Of a DNA stretch of 64,000 nt, positions 8,235 to 16,706 are shown one piece after another. The stretch spans positions 34,351 through 98,350 of the forward strand of contig JBLHOS010000003.1 in assembly GCA_047623825.1 (NCBI GenBank), in the 5' to 3' direction. Both the position numbers and the translations under genes were made by a program. A model generated the notes under the pieces. The model had not been told where the DNA came from. It worked only from the letters and a program-made list of their open reading frames with translations, and did no database searches. The DNA is from JBLHOS01 sp047623825 (GTDB lineage: Bacteria > Pseudomonadota > Alphaproteobacteria > Rhodobacterales > Rhodobacteraceae). Every line of letters begins with the position of its first letter. Position 1 is the stretch's first letter.

Positions 8235-8885
8235 ATGTCAGAGATCGAGATCCTTCCCGCCTTCTTGAAAGATCGTTTTGACCTTTGGAAGGTCTCGACC
8301 TTCTCACGTCATGAACAAACATATCGCCAGTTGGCAAGCGAGGGGCAGTCGCCCCGGGCTATGTTCATTTCGTGTTGCGACAGCCGCGTGAATGTTGCCT
8401 CGATCTTCGGGGTTGAGGCGGGTGAGCTATTCATCCACCGCAACATCGCTGGATTAGTGCCGCCGTGCGAGCCAAGCAAGTCATATCACGGCACGTCAGC
8501 AGCCTTAGAATACGCTGTTCGGGCTTTAAAAGTCAGCCATATTGTCGTGTTAGGTCATTCTAACTGTGGTGGTGTCCAAGGCTGTCTGGATATGTGTACT
8601 GGCCGCGCGCCTGAGCTGGAAGACGAGGCAAGTTTTATTGGGCGATGGATGGATCTGCTCCGCGAACCCTGTGGTCGTGTCGTTAACGAAGTTGCGCCTG
8701 CCGACCAACCCGAAGCATTGGAGAAAGAGGCAATCCAGCTCTCGCTCAAGAACCTGATGACCTTTCCGTTCGTCCTTGACCGTATCAAAGACGAAACGCT
8801 GTCTCTGCATGGGCTGTGGGTCAATATTGGATCGGGTGAACTGGAAGGTTATGATGCTTACAGGGGCGATTTCATTACCCTCTGA
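8235..8885 (+). CDS. Beta-class carbonic anhydrase
   Basis: This 216-residue enzyme interconverts CO2 and bicarbonate. The zinc set is complete: C48 with the D50/R51-type dyad in CCDSR, H108 and C111 in LGHSNCGG. Length and the final GELEGYD segment match soluble bacterial beta-CAs. The Shine-Dalgarno AAAGG lies just before the ATG. It is followed on the same strand by an SbtA-type permease and a PII-like protein, which strongly suggests a role in inorganic carbon supply rather than cyanate metabolism. Confidence 0.93.
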   Translation: MSEIEILPAFLKDRFDLWKVSTFSRHEQTYRQLASEGQSPRAMFISCCDSRVNVASIFGVEAGELFIHRNIAGLVPPCEPSKSYHGTSAALEYAVRALKVSHIVVLGHSNCGGVQGCLDMCTGRAPELEDEASFIGRWMDLLREPCGRVVNEVAPADQPEALEKEAIQLSLKNLMTFPFVLDRIKDETLSLHGLWVNIGSGELEGYDAYRGDFITL

Positions 8886-8945
8886 CGCCCTTTACAAAGG
8901 CCATATCTCTTTCTAAGGGAATTGAGATTTTGATAGGGGGTTGCC

Positions 8946-9926
8946 GTGGAAGGCATTCTGTCTCTGGCGCTAGACAACCTGATTTCGCCGATCATTTTGA
9001 GCTTTGCGCTTGGCTATGGCGCAGCGCTGGCGCGATCCGATTTGTCGGTGCCCGAGGCTGTCGCAAAAGGAATGTCGATCTACCTTCTCTTTGCGATTGG
9101 GTTCAAGGGTGGGGTCAGCGTGGCCGATCATGGCGTTGACAGCACCCTTATTTTGTCTCTGCTGGCGGGGGGCATTTTGTCCTTTGTCCTGCCGGTTGTG
9201 GCTTTCGCATTGCTGCGGGCGATCACCGGGATGAGCGTTGTTGATGCCGCCGCCGTTGCCGCGCATTACGGCTCAATCTCGATCGTCACGTTTGTCACAG
9301 CCAGCAGCGTGGTGACCAGTACCGGGCTGACTAGCGAAGGATACATGGTGGCGGTCGCGGCCGTGATGGAGGCGCCTGCGATTTTATCGGCCCTTTGGTT
9401 GATTGCACGCCACGGCAATAGCGAAACTAAAATGGACAAAGACCTGATGCGCGAGATCATGTTGAACGGGTCCATCGTCTTGCTGGTTGGCTCATTCGTG
9501 ATCGGGGCAGTGACAGGCGCAGAAGGACTGGCACAGATCGACGCCTTCATCGTGTCCCCGTTCCAAGGTGTTTTGTGCCTGTTCTTGCTGGATATGGGGC
9601 TGGTCGCGGGGCGGGGTCTGCGCGAAGCACGCGGGATTTTGCGTCCCAATGTCTTGATTTTCGGTATGCTGATGCCGCTGATCGGGGCCAGCTTCGGATT
9701 GGCGGTGGGGCTGATGCTGGGGCTCTCAACTGGGGGGGTGATGCTGTTCATGACGCTGGCTGCGTCGGCCTCTTATATCGCGGTGCCGGCGGCGATGCGG
9801 GTTGCCCTGCCAGAGGCGAACCCCTCAATCTATTTGACGCTATCACTTGGGGTGACATTCCCGTTTAACCTGACCTTGGGCATCCCGATTTATCTGACGA
9901 TCGCCCAAGCCCTGACCGGAGGATAA
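8946..9926 (+). CDS. Sodium-dependent bicarbonate transport family permease (SbtA-like)
   Basis: The 326-residue, strongly hydrophobic protein has about ten membrane segments in two inverted repeats, with the family pattern LDNLISPIILSFALGYGAALARSDL at the N-terminus and AAHYGSISIVTFVTA in the core. SbtA of cyanobacteria imports bicarbonate with sodium in the inner membrane. The GTG start at 8946 is preceded by a GGGGG-containing ribosome site and agrees with the family N-terminus. It is directly flanked by carbonic anhydrase upstream and a PII-like gene four bases downstream, the same partner set as sbtA-sbtB. Confidence 0.88.
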   Translation: MEGILSLALDNLISPIILSFALGYGAALARSDLSVPEAVAKGMSIYLLFAIGFKGGVSVADHGVDSTLILSLLAGGILSFVLPVVAFALLRAITGMSVVDAAAVAAHYGSISIVTFVTASSVVTSTGLTSEGYMVAVAAVMEAPAILSALWLIARHGNSETKMDKDLMREIMLNGSIVLLVGSFVIGAVTGAEGLAQIDAFIVSPFQGVLCLFLLDMGLVAGRGLREARGILRPNVLIFGMLMPLIGASFGLAVGLMLGLSTGGVMLFMTLAASASYIAVPAAMRVALPEANPSIYLTLSLGVTFPFNLTLGIPIYLTIAQALTGG

Positions 9927-9930
9927 CGCC

Positions 9931-10239
9931 ATGCAAACCCATCAGGCGAAACGGGTTGAGATCACCATCGAGGCGGTTATGGAGCGCCGTTTGACAGACG
10001 CATTGGAAGGTGCGGGTGTCACCGGATTTACGATCCTGCCGGTTCTGGGCGGATCAGGCCGTTCGGGCCATTGGAGCCGGGAAGGGCAAATCGGCCGCTT
10101 AGGGATGGTGAACGTGATTTGCATTATTCAGCCTGAACGGCTGGATAGTTTGCTGGAGGCCGCGTTTGAAGTGGTCGAGCGCCATATCGGCGTCGTCTCG
10201 GTTGTGGACTGCGAAGTGCTGAGAGCAGAGCGGTTTTAG
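9931..10239 (+). CDS. PII-like (SbtB-type) regulatory protein
   Basis: At 102 residues it has the size and alternating strand/helix order of the GlnB/PII fold: VEITIEAVMERRLTDALEGAGVTGFTILPV, a glycine-rich loop (about 38-55, GGSGRSGHWSREGQIGRLG) where PII has its T-loop, then MVNVICIIQPERLDSLLEAAFEVV and GVVSVVDCEV. SbtB proteins bind adenyl nucleotides and control SbtA. It starts four bases after the permease stop. The T-loop lacks the uridylylated tyrosine context of GlnB, consistent with the SbtB branch; ligand choice cannot be read. Confidence 0.8.
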   Translation: MQTHQAKRVEITIEAVMERRLTDALEGAGVTGFTILPVLGGSGRSGHWSREGQIGRLGMVNVICIIQPERLDSLLEAAFEVVERHIGVVSVVDCEVLRAERF

Positions 10240-10252
10240 CAGACAACAAAAA

Positions 10253-10285
10253 AGGCCCACCTGCCAAGTTTTGGCGGACGGGCCT
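10253..10285. terminator. Bidirectional terminator between PII-like gene and asd
   Basis: AGGCCCACCTGCCAA-GTT-TTGGCGGACGGGCCT forms a long stem (one mismatch region) between two convergent genes. On the minus strand it is followed by TTTTTT (from the A-run at 10247-10253), which serves asd; on the plus strand by the weaker TATTTA. Confidence 0.75.
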
Positions 10286-10303
10286 ATTTAAGATGTGGCA
10301 AAG

Positions 10304-11326
10304 TTAGCCCTTTTTCAGGACCCGGTTGCCCAAAGTTTCTGCAATCTGAACCGCATTCAACGCGGCACCTTTGCGCAGGTTGTCTGATACGCACCAAAGG
10401 TTCAGGCCATTCTCAATCGTGCTGTCCTGTCGGATCCGGCTGACGAAGGTTGCGAAATCGCCAACGCATTCAACCGGCGTCACATAGCCGCCGTCTTCAC
10501 GTTTATCGACCACAAGGATGCCCGGTGAAATTCGCAGAATTTCGCGCGCTTCGTCCTCGTCCAGAAACTCTTCAAACTCGATATTGATCGCTTCGGAATG
10601 GCCCACAAAAACGGGCACACGGACGCAGGTGGCCGTAACCTTGATCGATGGATCAAGGATCTTTTTCGTCTCCGCGACCATCTTCCATTCTTCTTTGGTA
10701 TCGCCGCTATCCATGAATACATCGATATGCGGGATGACATTGAAGGCGATTTGTTTCGTGAACGTGGATGCGGGTCGTTCCTGACCGGGGACATACATGC
10801 CCTTGGTCTGGTCCCACAGCTCATCCATGCCACCTTTGCCTGCGCCGGAAACAGCCTGATAGGTGCTGACAACAATACGTTTGATCGTTGCGCGATCATG
10901 CAAAGGTTTCAGCGCCACAACCATCTGTGCCGTTGAGCAGTTTGGGTTCGCGATGATGTTCTTCCGGTAGTAATTATCCACGGCTTGCGGATTGACCTCT
11001 GGCACAACCAGCGGCACGTCTGGGTCATAGCGGTAGAGTGAGGAGTTATCGATTACGATACATCCTGCCTTCGCCGCCTTGGGCGCGTATTCCTTGGTTG
11101 CCTCGGACCCGATCGCGAACAACGCGATATCCCATCCGGTAAAGTCGAAGGTGGCCAGATCCTTAATTTTTAAGGTCTTGTCGCCAAAGCTACATTCCGT
11201 TCCCAATGACCGACGCGACGCAAGGGCCACAATCTCATCCACGGGAAACTCGCGTTCATCCAGAATGTTCAACATTTCACGGCCAACACTACCTGTGGCC
11301 CCAACAACGACGACTTTATAGCCCAT
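10304..11326 (-). CDS. asd: Aspartate-semialdehyde dehydrogenase
   Basis: This 340-residue enzyme reduces aspartyl phosphate to aspartate semialdehyde with NADPH, feeding lysine/DAP, threonine and methionine synthesis. It has the NADP-binding VVGATGSVGREML at the N-terminus, catalytic C130 in NPNCSTAQM and the VPVFVGHSEAI block with the active-site histidine. The ATG at 11326 has AAGGAG nine bases upstream and gives the standard length; an extension of eight codons upstream is possible but not favoured. dapA, which uses its product, is at 50102 in this window. Confidence 0.94.
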   Translation of the reverse strand: MGYKVVVVGATGSVGREMLNILDEREFPVDEIVALASRRSLGTECSFGDKTLKIKDLATFDFTGWDIALFAIGSEATKEYAPKAAKAGCIVIDNSSLYRYDPDVPLVVPEVNPQAVDNYYRKNIIANPNCSTAQMVVALKPLHDRATIKRIVVSTYQAVSGAGKGGMDELWDQTKGMYVPGQERPASTFTKQIAFNVIPHIDVFMDSGDTKEEWKMVAETKKILDPSIKVTATCVRVPVFVGHSEAINIEFEEFLDEDEAREILRISPGILVVDKREDGGYVTPVECVGDFATFVSRIRQDSTIENGLNLWCVSDNLRKGAALNAVQIAETLGNRVLKKG

Positions 11327-11394
11327 TTCTGGACTCCTTATATGTGGCATAGACGATGCCTACTACCGGATGGTCGGCATAAGGAAAAGGATCA

Positions 11395-12426
11395 TCACGC
11401 AGATTTTTGTGCGATTAGACCTTCATAGCAGGTGACCAGCGCGTCAGCCTCTTTGGATAATGAATGATTCGCCAGGATATGATTTCGGGCTCTGGTGCCA
11501 GCTAACTCTAAATCGGTCCCCAATATCTGTGCAATTGCGGCAGTCAAAGCAGGGCCATCGTCGGCGGGTACAACGCACCCGGTCTCTGGCGTCACAATCT
11601 CTGGGAAGACGCCAACATCGCTTGCAACGACCGGTACGCCGCAAGACATCGCTTCGGGTACGGTCAGGCCGAACCCCTCTAGCAAGGACGGCGCGACATA
11701 GAGTGATAGGGACTGATAGGCTGCTGGCATTTGTTTGACGGGGATTTCATCGACGAACAAGATCCGATCAGACAGGCCGTTTGCGGCAATCCTTGCGACC
11801 AATTCAGATTTGTATTCGGCGTGTTTTCCGGTGGCCCGCCCCAAAATCACTGCCGACCAATTTGGCCGATCTGGCAAAAGTCGACACATCGCAGCCACGA
11901 AATGATGGGTGCCCTTCATCGGACGGACCCGACCAAAACAGCCAATCAGGTTTTGCCCGTGCTGCCCAAAAATCATGGCCTCAATGGCGGTAAATGTCCA
12001 AGGATCCACCCCGTGTGGAATGACTTGCACTTGCCCCGGCATCACGGCCGCGTTCAGCGCATTGGTGGCGATGATTGCATCACAACGACCCGTCATCCAA
12101 CGGGTTAATCCACCCCGCACCCGCGGAGAGGAGGATGTAAAAACAACCTTGAATGGCATGCGCATAACGTCGCGTAGGAAAAGGCCAAAGAGAAGCTCAT
12201 TATTGCGTCGGGCGTGCCAGACACGCGTCCGGTTCCAGCCGTGCCAAAGGACCTTTGACAAGGACCAGTGCGGCACATCGGCTGGCAACCCCGGGCCGGT
12301 GGCCACAATACCAATCTTGCGGGCCTGCATCGGCACCAAATGCACTACTGTCGCCGTCACGCCAGAGACCCGCCGCTTAAAGTTGGGCGTGATAACAGCG
12401 ATATCGTCGGGTTGTCGGGTTTGCAT
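11395..12426 (-). CDS. GT-B glycosyltransferase (family 4 type)
   Basis: The 343-residue protein has an N-terminal acceptor half and a C-terminal nucleotide-sugar half with IPHGVD (136-141), GRVRPMKGTHHFV (165-177) and the GT4 E-x7-E motif (E250 to E258 in EGFGLTVPEAMSCGVPVVASD). Retaining glycosyltransferases of this kind add sugars to lipopolysaccharide core or exopolysaccharide at the cytoplasmic face. Similar single genes next to asd are found in roseobacters, where they are usually annotated as LPS core transferases. Donor and acceptor cannot be deduced. Confidence 0.83.
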   Translation of the reverse strand: MQTRQPDDIAVITPNFKRRVSGVTATVVHLVPMQARKIGIVATGPGLPADVPHWSLSKVLWHGWNRTRVWHARRNNELLFGLFLRDVMRMPFKVVFTSSSPRVRGGLTRWMTGRCDAIIATNALNAAVMPGQVQVIPHGVDPWTFTAIEAMIFGQHGQNLIGCFGRVRPMKGTHHFVAAMCRLLPDRPNWSAVILGRATGKHAEYKSELVARIAANGLSDRILFVDEIPVKQMPAAYQSLSLYVAPSLLEGFGLTVPEAMSCGVPVVASDVGVFPEIVTPETGCVVPADDGPALTAAIAQILGTDLELAGTRARNHILANHSLSKEADALVTCYEGLIAQKSA

Positions 12427-12755
12427 TTGCCCTCGGTTCAGTCGTCTACGTCCGGGCTAGAGCGCGATTATCAAGTCGTCAACACCACAAAGATTGACTT
12501 TCCGCGCCGCAGCATACATATGACCGTAACACTGCTGCCGCGTGAGCAGCCGCCTTTGCGCCTTTGAGCCAAAGTCAGGCACAGTGAATACCTTCCCAGT
12601 CCCCATCACGCAGGGTCTGACGGTTTGGCCGGTAAGCCAGGGCAAGAACGCCCCGGATATGAGAGCCAGATCGCATTCCTCGTCGCCGCGCCATTTGGTG
12701 CGGCCGATATTATTGTTTGTGTGCGTCGATGACGCGCCGCTGAAAGGCTATACTT
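12427..12755. other. Intergenic region between divergent glycosyltransferase and helicase genes
   Basis: This 329-bp stretch lies between two divergent starts and must hold both promoters. Short open frames on both strands show no protein-like pattern. A GAAAGG site at 12742-12747 fits as ribosome site for the TTG start of the helicase. I see no convincing hairpin, operator or known RNA. Confidence 0.4.
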
Positions 12756-14081
12756 TTGTTTGATTTTGATATGTTGGGCTTGTCGCCCAAACTTCTGGCC
12801 GCCGTGAAAGAGGCCGGTTACGACAAGCCAACCCCGATCCAGAACCAGGCGATTCCGCTTGCGCTGGATGGCCACGACATCATGGGTCTGGCACAAACCG
12901 GCACCGGTAAAACTGCCGCGTTTGGTTTGCCGCTGGTTGAGCATCTGCTCAAAACTCCGGGCGCCCCTGAACCCAAGGCTGTTCGGGCGCTGATCCTAGC
13001 CCCGACACGCGAACTGGTGAACCAGATCGCAACAACGATTAAGACCTATATCCGCAATTCTCACCTCAAGGTGAATGTCGTTGTGGGTGGTCAATCCATC
13101 AACGTCCAGATCAAGGCGCTTGCCCGGGGTACGGACATTCTGGTCGCGACACCCGGTCGTCTGATCGACCTGCTTGACCGTGGTGCAGTCCGTTTGGACA
13201 GTGCGCGCCATCTGGTTTTGGATGAAGCCGACCAAATGCTGGATCTTGGTTTTATCCACGCTCTGCGTCGGTTGGTGCCTCAGCTAGGGACGCCGCGCCA
13301 GACCATGCTGTTCTCGGCCACTATGCCAAAGCAGATGGAAGAGCTGTCGCGCGTCTACCTTACCAACCCAAAGCGGGTTCAGGTTGCCCCTCCGGGGAAA
13401 GTTGCGGACAAAATCACGCAGTCGCTGCACTTCGTTGAGAAAGAGGGCAAGACTGCCCTGCTGCGTCGGTTCCTGACGCGCAATCCTGACGCACAATCGC
13501 TGGTCTTTGCACGGACCAAGCACGGTGCCGAAAAGCTGATGAAGCAACTGGTTTCCGATGGCTTTGACGCCGCATCGATCCATGGCAACAAAAGCCAGGG
13601 TCAGCGGGACCGGGCAATTGGTGCATTCCGGGACAATAGGGTGAAGATCCTAGTTGCAACTGATGTTGCGGCCCGTGGCCTGGACATTCCAGGTGTTGGG
13701 TTCGTCTTCAACTATGACCTACCCGAAGTGCCTGACAACTACGTGCACCGCATTGGCCGGACGGCCCGTGCGGGTCGTGAAGGTGAGGCGATCGCATTCT
13801 GCTCAGCCGAAGAAATCGGCTACCTGCGCCAGATCGAGAAGGTCATGAAAGCGACTATCCCCGTCGGCGGTGGTGAGCGGCCCGAAGAGGTCAAACCACA
13901 GAAATCAGGTCGCGGCGGCGGTGGCGGCGGTGGCGGTGGTCGCGGTGGCAATGGTGGTGGTGGCAGACCGCAACAGGGTCAACGCCGCAGGCCGCAGGGC
14001 AACGCGAATTCGAACTCAGCACCGGGCGCCGGTGACGGTGCGGCCAAGCGCAAGCGGCCACGTCGTCGGCCAGCAGCATAA
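12756..14081 (+). CDS. DEAD-box ATP-dependent RNA helicase (RhlE-like)
   Basis: The 441-residue helicase has all core motifs: Q motif (PTPIQNQ, 26-32), AQTGTGKT (46-53), PTRELV (83-88), DEAD (156-159), SAT (187-189), DVAARGLDIP (303-312) and HRIGRTARAG (331-340). The C-terminal tail from about residue 383 is a glycine/arginine/proline/asparagine-rich extension with a nine-glycine run, ending in a basic KRKRPRRRPAA patch, likely for nonspecific RNA binding. Such helicases unwind rRNA or mRNA structures, often in the cold. The TTG start is supported by the GAAAGG upstream and by the in-frame N-terminal FDFDMLGL pattern of RhlE proteins. Confidence 0.9.
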   Translation: MFDFDMLGLSPKLLAAVKEAGYDKPTPIQNQAIPLALDGHDIMGLAQTGTGKTAAFGLPLVEHLLKTPGAPEPKAVRALILAPTRELVNQIATTIKTYIRNSHLKVNVVVGGQSINVQIKALARGTDILVATPGRLIDLLDRGAVRLDSARHLVLDEADQMLDLGFIHALRRLVPQLGTPRQTMLFSATMPKQMEELSRVYLTNPKRVQVAPPGKVADKITQSLHFVEKEGKTALLRRFLTRNPDAQSLVFARTKHGAEKLMKQLVSDGFDAASIHGNKSQGQRDRAIGAFRDNRVKILVATDVAARGLDIPGVGFVFNYDLPEVPDNYVHRIGRTARAGREGEAIAFCSAEEIGYLRQIEKVMKATIPVGGGERPEEVKPQKSGRGGGGGGGGGRGGNGGGGRPQQGQRRRPQGNANSNSAPGAGDGAAKRKRPRRRPAA

Positions 14082-14089
14082 AGAAATCA

Positions 14090-14114
14090 ACGCGGGCCTA
14101 GGCCCGCGTTTTTT
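14090..14114. terminator. Bidirectional terminator between helicase and universal stress protein genes
   Basis: ACGCGGGCC-TA-GGCCCGCGT is a perfect GC-rich stem followed by T6 on the plus strand. It starts nine bases after the helicase stop and ends two bases before the stop of the convergent usp gene. On the minus strand it is followed by a short TTGATTTCTTT tract. Confidence 0.85.
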
Positions 14115-14116
14115 AA

Positions 14117-14968
14117 TTAGCGGAACAGTAGAACCGGAACTTTGCATGATCGGATCATCTGGGTCGTGGTTGAGCCGATTAATAGACTGCGGATGCGTGA
14201 ATGGCCGTATGCCCCCATTATCAGCAGATCGAAGCTGTTGCTTTCAGCTCTCTGTGAAATAATCGTATCGGGTTGACCAGCTACGATCTCAGTTGTGGGT
14301 GAAAAGCCTGCGGCTTTTAAAAGGGCTGCAGCCCCCTCAATGGCGCGCTTGGATTCAGTCGTCGCTTGGCCCACCGTCAAAATATGAATGTCTAGGCCTG
14401 CAAAAAGCTCAGACTTGGCAATGTGATCCACTGCCTTCAGCGAAGATGCTCCGCCATCAAAAGCGACCAATAACTTATTGATTGGTCGAAATGCACGCGA
14501 CGTTACCAGCACTGGTTTGGTGGAGGATCGCACTGCGCGCTCAACGTTGCTTCCTAAGTGAAGCTTGGCCAAATCAGCAGCTTCGCCGCGTTTGCCAACG
14601 ATCACCAGATCCGCGTCTGTCTCTACCTCGCGTAGCGTTTCGACAAAGTCGCCTATCCGTAATTTCGTTGTAACCTCAACGCCTGCGGCCTCAATTCGAG
14701 CCTTGGCGTCCTCCAAAATGGCCTGACCGCGCACCCGGCCCAATCTTGCTGTTTGCGCGTCCAACTCAGCCAGCTCTTCCAGCAACGAGGACCGTGCGCC
14801 CAGCCCGATATTACCACTCAGGTTTCGCGGCTCTCCACTTTCGTCGCGTCGTCCCAGAACATGGACGATTTCAACAGAAAATCCTTTGCCTTTGGCAACC
14901 CATGCTGCGTGATCACACACACTTTCGGAATAAATTGAGCCGTCTACTAATGCGACCAGCTTGCCCAT
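14117..14968 (-). CDS. Tandem universal stress protein (two UspA domains)
   Basis: Two UspA domains fill the 283 residues: first about 1-145 (MGKLVALVDGSIYSESVCDHA), second about 150-283, with the ATP-binding pattern G-x2-G-x9-G-S/T intact in GAYGHSRIRSLLIGSTT. Such proteins bind nucleotides and act in stress survival or regulate transporters. It starts eight bases after the stop of the SulP transporter on the same strand, so the two form an operon. The spacing suggests that the Usp protein works with the transporter, which is inference from context. Confidence 0.87.
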   Translation of the reverse strand: MGKLVALVDGSIYSESVCDHAAWVAKGKGFSVEIVHVLGRRDESGEPRNLSGNIGLGARSSLLEELAELDAQTARLGRVRGQAILEDAKARIEAAGVEVTTKLRIGDFVETLREVETDADLVIVGKRGEAADLAKLHLGSNVERAVRSSTKPVLVTSRAFRPINKLLVAFDGGASSLKAVDHIAKSELFAGLDIHILTVGQATTESKRAIEGAAALLKAAGFSPTTEIVAGQPDTIISQRAESNSFDLLIMGAYGHSRIRSLLIGSTTTQMIRSCKVPVLLFR

Positions 14969-14976
14969 GATGCCCC

Positions 14977-16467
14977 CTAGTGCCCCATGAGGCGATCCAT
15001 CGCCCCTGGTTTGTCGTGTTCTGCCAGCTTGTCGACGATTGTCTCACTGGCTTCATTTAGACCTTGGATCTCAACCTCAGCCCCATCCCGACGGAATTTG
15101 AGCACGGCCATGTCCAATGCCGCAACCGAAGAAATATCCCAGATATGGGCGCGAGTTACGTCAATTACGACGCGCTCAATTACTTCGTTATAGTCAAATG
15201 CTGCAGCAAATCTGTCAGCAGAGGCAAAGAAAAGCTGGCCCTGAACATGATAGGTCCGGGTCTTACCGTCCGCTGATAGGTCAGACGCAACATGGAATAG
15301 CTGCGCAATCTTGCCAGCAAAAAAGATACCTGACAGCAATACACCGGTCAGAACGCCAGCCGCCAGATTGTGCGAATAAACTGTTACAACGACGGTCGAC
15401 AGCATCACAATGGACGAACTGCGGGGATGATCGCGCAATGACGCAATCGATGACCAGCTGAACGTACCGACAGAAACCATGATCATGATCGCAACCAACG
15501 CCGCCATTGGGATGATCGAGACAATGTCACCCAAAACCACAATCAGGATCAAAAGGAAAACCCCGGCGGCAAAGCAGCTAAGCCGCCCCCGACCGCCTGA
15601 TTTCACGTTGATCATTGATTGACCGATCATCGCACAACCCGCCATGCCGCCAATAAAGCCGGTTGCGGTATTGGCCAGACCTTGGCCGATGCATTCTTGG
15701 TTCTTGTCTGATTTTGTATCGGTCAGATCGTCAACGATCTGCGCGGTCATGAGGCTTTCAAGCAGGCCAACGGCGGCGACAGCTGCCGCGTAGGGAAAGA
15801 TGATTTGCAGGGTTTCTAGTGTCAGAGGAATATCGGGGATAAGAAAGAACGGCAAAGTTGAAGGCAACTCGCCCATGTCGCCGACAGTCCGCAGATCCAT
15901 TCCAAACATTAGAGCGACAGTCGTTAAAACGACAATACAGACCAACGGTGAGGGGATAGTGGTGGTGATGTATGGCAATAGGTAAATGATCCCTAACCCG
16001 CCTGCGACCATCACATATGTCAACCACGGCACGCCGATCAGTTCGGGCAACTGTGCCAAAAAGATCAAGATTGCCAGCGCGTTGACGAACCCAGTCATGA
16101 CTGAGCGAGAAACAAAGCGCATTACGGTTCCCAGCTTTAACATCCCGGCCCCAATTTGGAGCAATCCGGCCAGAACTGTCGTCGCCAGTAAGTATTCCAG
16201 CCCATAATCGCGCACCAGCGTGACCATCAAGACCGCGGTCGCGGCGGTGGCGGCCGAGATCATACCGGGGCGCCCGCCAGCAATCGCCGTGATTACAGCG
16301 ATTGAGAACGAGGCATAGAGGCCGATCTTTGGATCAACGCCGGCGATGATCGAAAAGGCAATCGCCTCTGGGATCAGGGCAAGGGCGACAACCAGGCCGG
16401 CCAAAAGATCGGCGCGGATGGTGCCAAACCACTCAACCCGCATGCGGGCTAGAAAATCTGGGGACAT
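14977..16467 (-). CDS. SulP family anion transporter with STAS domain
   Basis: The 496-residue protein has a SulP membrane domain (about 14 helices, residues 10-390, with IRADLLAGLVVALALIPEAIAFSIIAGV and the IGQSMINVKSGGRGR motif) and a C-terminal STAS domain (about 400-495, VIERVVIDVTRAHIWDISSVAALDM). SulP proteins move sulfate, bicarbonate, molybdate or dicarboxylates across the inner membrane. The ATG at 16467 gives the family N-terminus MSPDFLARMRVEWFG; a 32-residue upstream extension is arginine-rich and unlikely. The substrate is unknown; a bicarbonate role (BicA-like) is conceivable because a carbonic anhydrase/SbtA cluster is 5 kb away. Confidence 0.88.
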   Translation of the reverse strand: MSPDFLARMRVEWFGTIRADLLAGLVVALALIPEAIAFSIIAGVDPKIGLYASFSIAVITAIAGGRPGMISAATAATAVLMVTLVRDYGLEYLLATTVLAGLLQIGAGMLKLGTVMRFVSRSVMTGFVNALAILIFLAQLPELIGVPWLTYVMVAGGLGIIYLLPYITTTIPSPLVCIVVLTTVALMFGMDLRTVGDMGELPSTLPFFLIPDIPLTLETLQIIFPYAAAVAAVGLLESLMTAQIVDDLTDTKSDKNQECIGQGLANTATGFIGGMAGCAMIGQSMINVKSGGRGRLSCFAAGVFLLILIVVLGDIVSIIPMAALVAIMIMVSVGTFSWSSIASLRDHPRSSSIVMLSTVVVTVYSHNLAAGVLTGVLLSGIFFAGKIAQLFHVASDLSADGKTRTYHVQGQLFFASADRFAAAFDYNEVIERVVIDVTRAHIWDISSVAALDMAVLKFRRDGAEVEIQGLNEASETIVDKLAEHDKPGAMDRLMGH

Positions 16468-16599
16468 GTGTTGGTGTCTCCGTGGGGAAGGGCGCAGTCG
16501 ATCACGCCGATGTCTAGGTTGGGTTCGGGCATAACGGGGCCAGCGCTGAGTGACAACCTTCACAACCCAATCGCGCGAATTTGGGACAGATCTCTTATT

Positions 16600-16616
16600 C
16601 TGACTTTTTTTGTCAG
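16600..16616. promoter_or_regulatory. Iron-responsive operator (Iron-Rhodo box), distal copy
   Basis: CTGACTTTTTTTGTCAG is a perfect palindrome matching CTGA-N9-TCAG, the box predicted in Rhodobacterales for iron-sulfur-sensing Rrf2-type regulators and close to the RirA TGA-N9-TCA site. It lies 91 bp before the Fe-binding protein start, within the divergent SulP/fbpA intergenic region. Confidence 0.75.
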
Positions 16617-16662
16617 TTATTCTTGACAGTCCATAGCGAGTTGCGGCAGTACTTGGCTATTG

Positions 16663-16679
16663 CTGACCTTTTTAGTCAG
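16663..16679. promoter_or_regulatory. Iron-responsive operator (Iron-Rhodo box), proximal copy
   Basis: CTGACCTTTTTAGTCAG repeats the CTGA-N9-TCAG pattern 63 bp (six helical turns) downstream of the first copy and ends 27 bp before the ATG of the Fe-binding protein, where a bound repressor would cover the promoter or transcription start. A TTGACA hexamer at 16623-16628 between the boxes may be the -35 element; no clear -10 was found. Confidence 0.75.
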
Positions 16680-16706
16680 TAATTCAAATCATACACGGAG
16701 CGCTTA

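Noticed and set aside
9266..9751. 161-codon minus-strand frame opposite the SbtA-like gene
   Set aside because: Proline/threonine-rich reverse reading of membrane-helix codons, no ribosome site, fully antisense.
13900..13965. Short tandem repeats (GGCGGT-like) resembling a repeat array
   Set aside because: They encode the polyglycine tail of the DEAD-box helicase in frame; there are no spacers and no cas genes.
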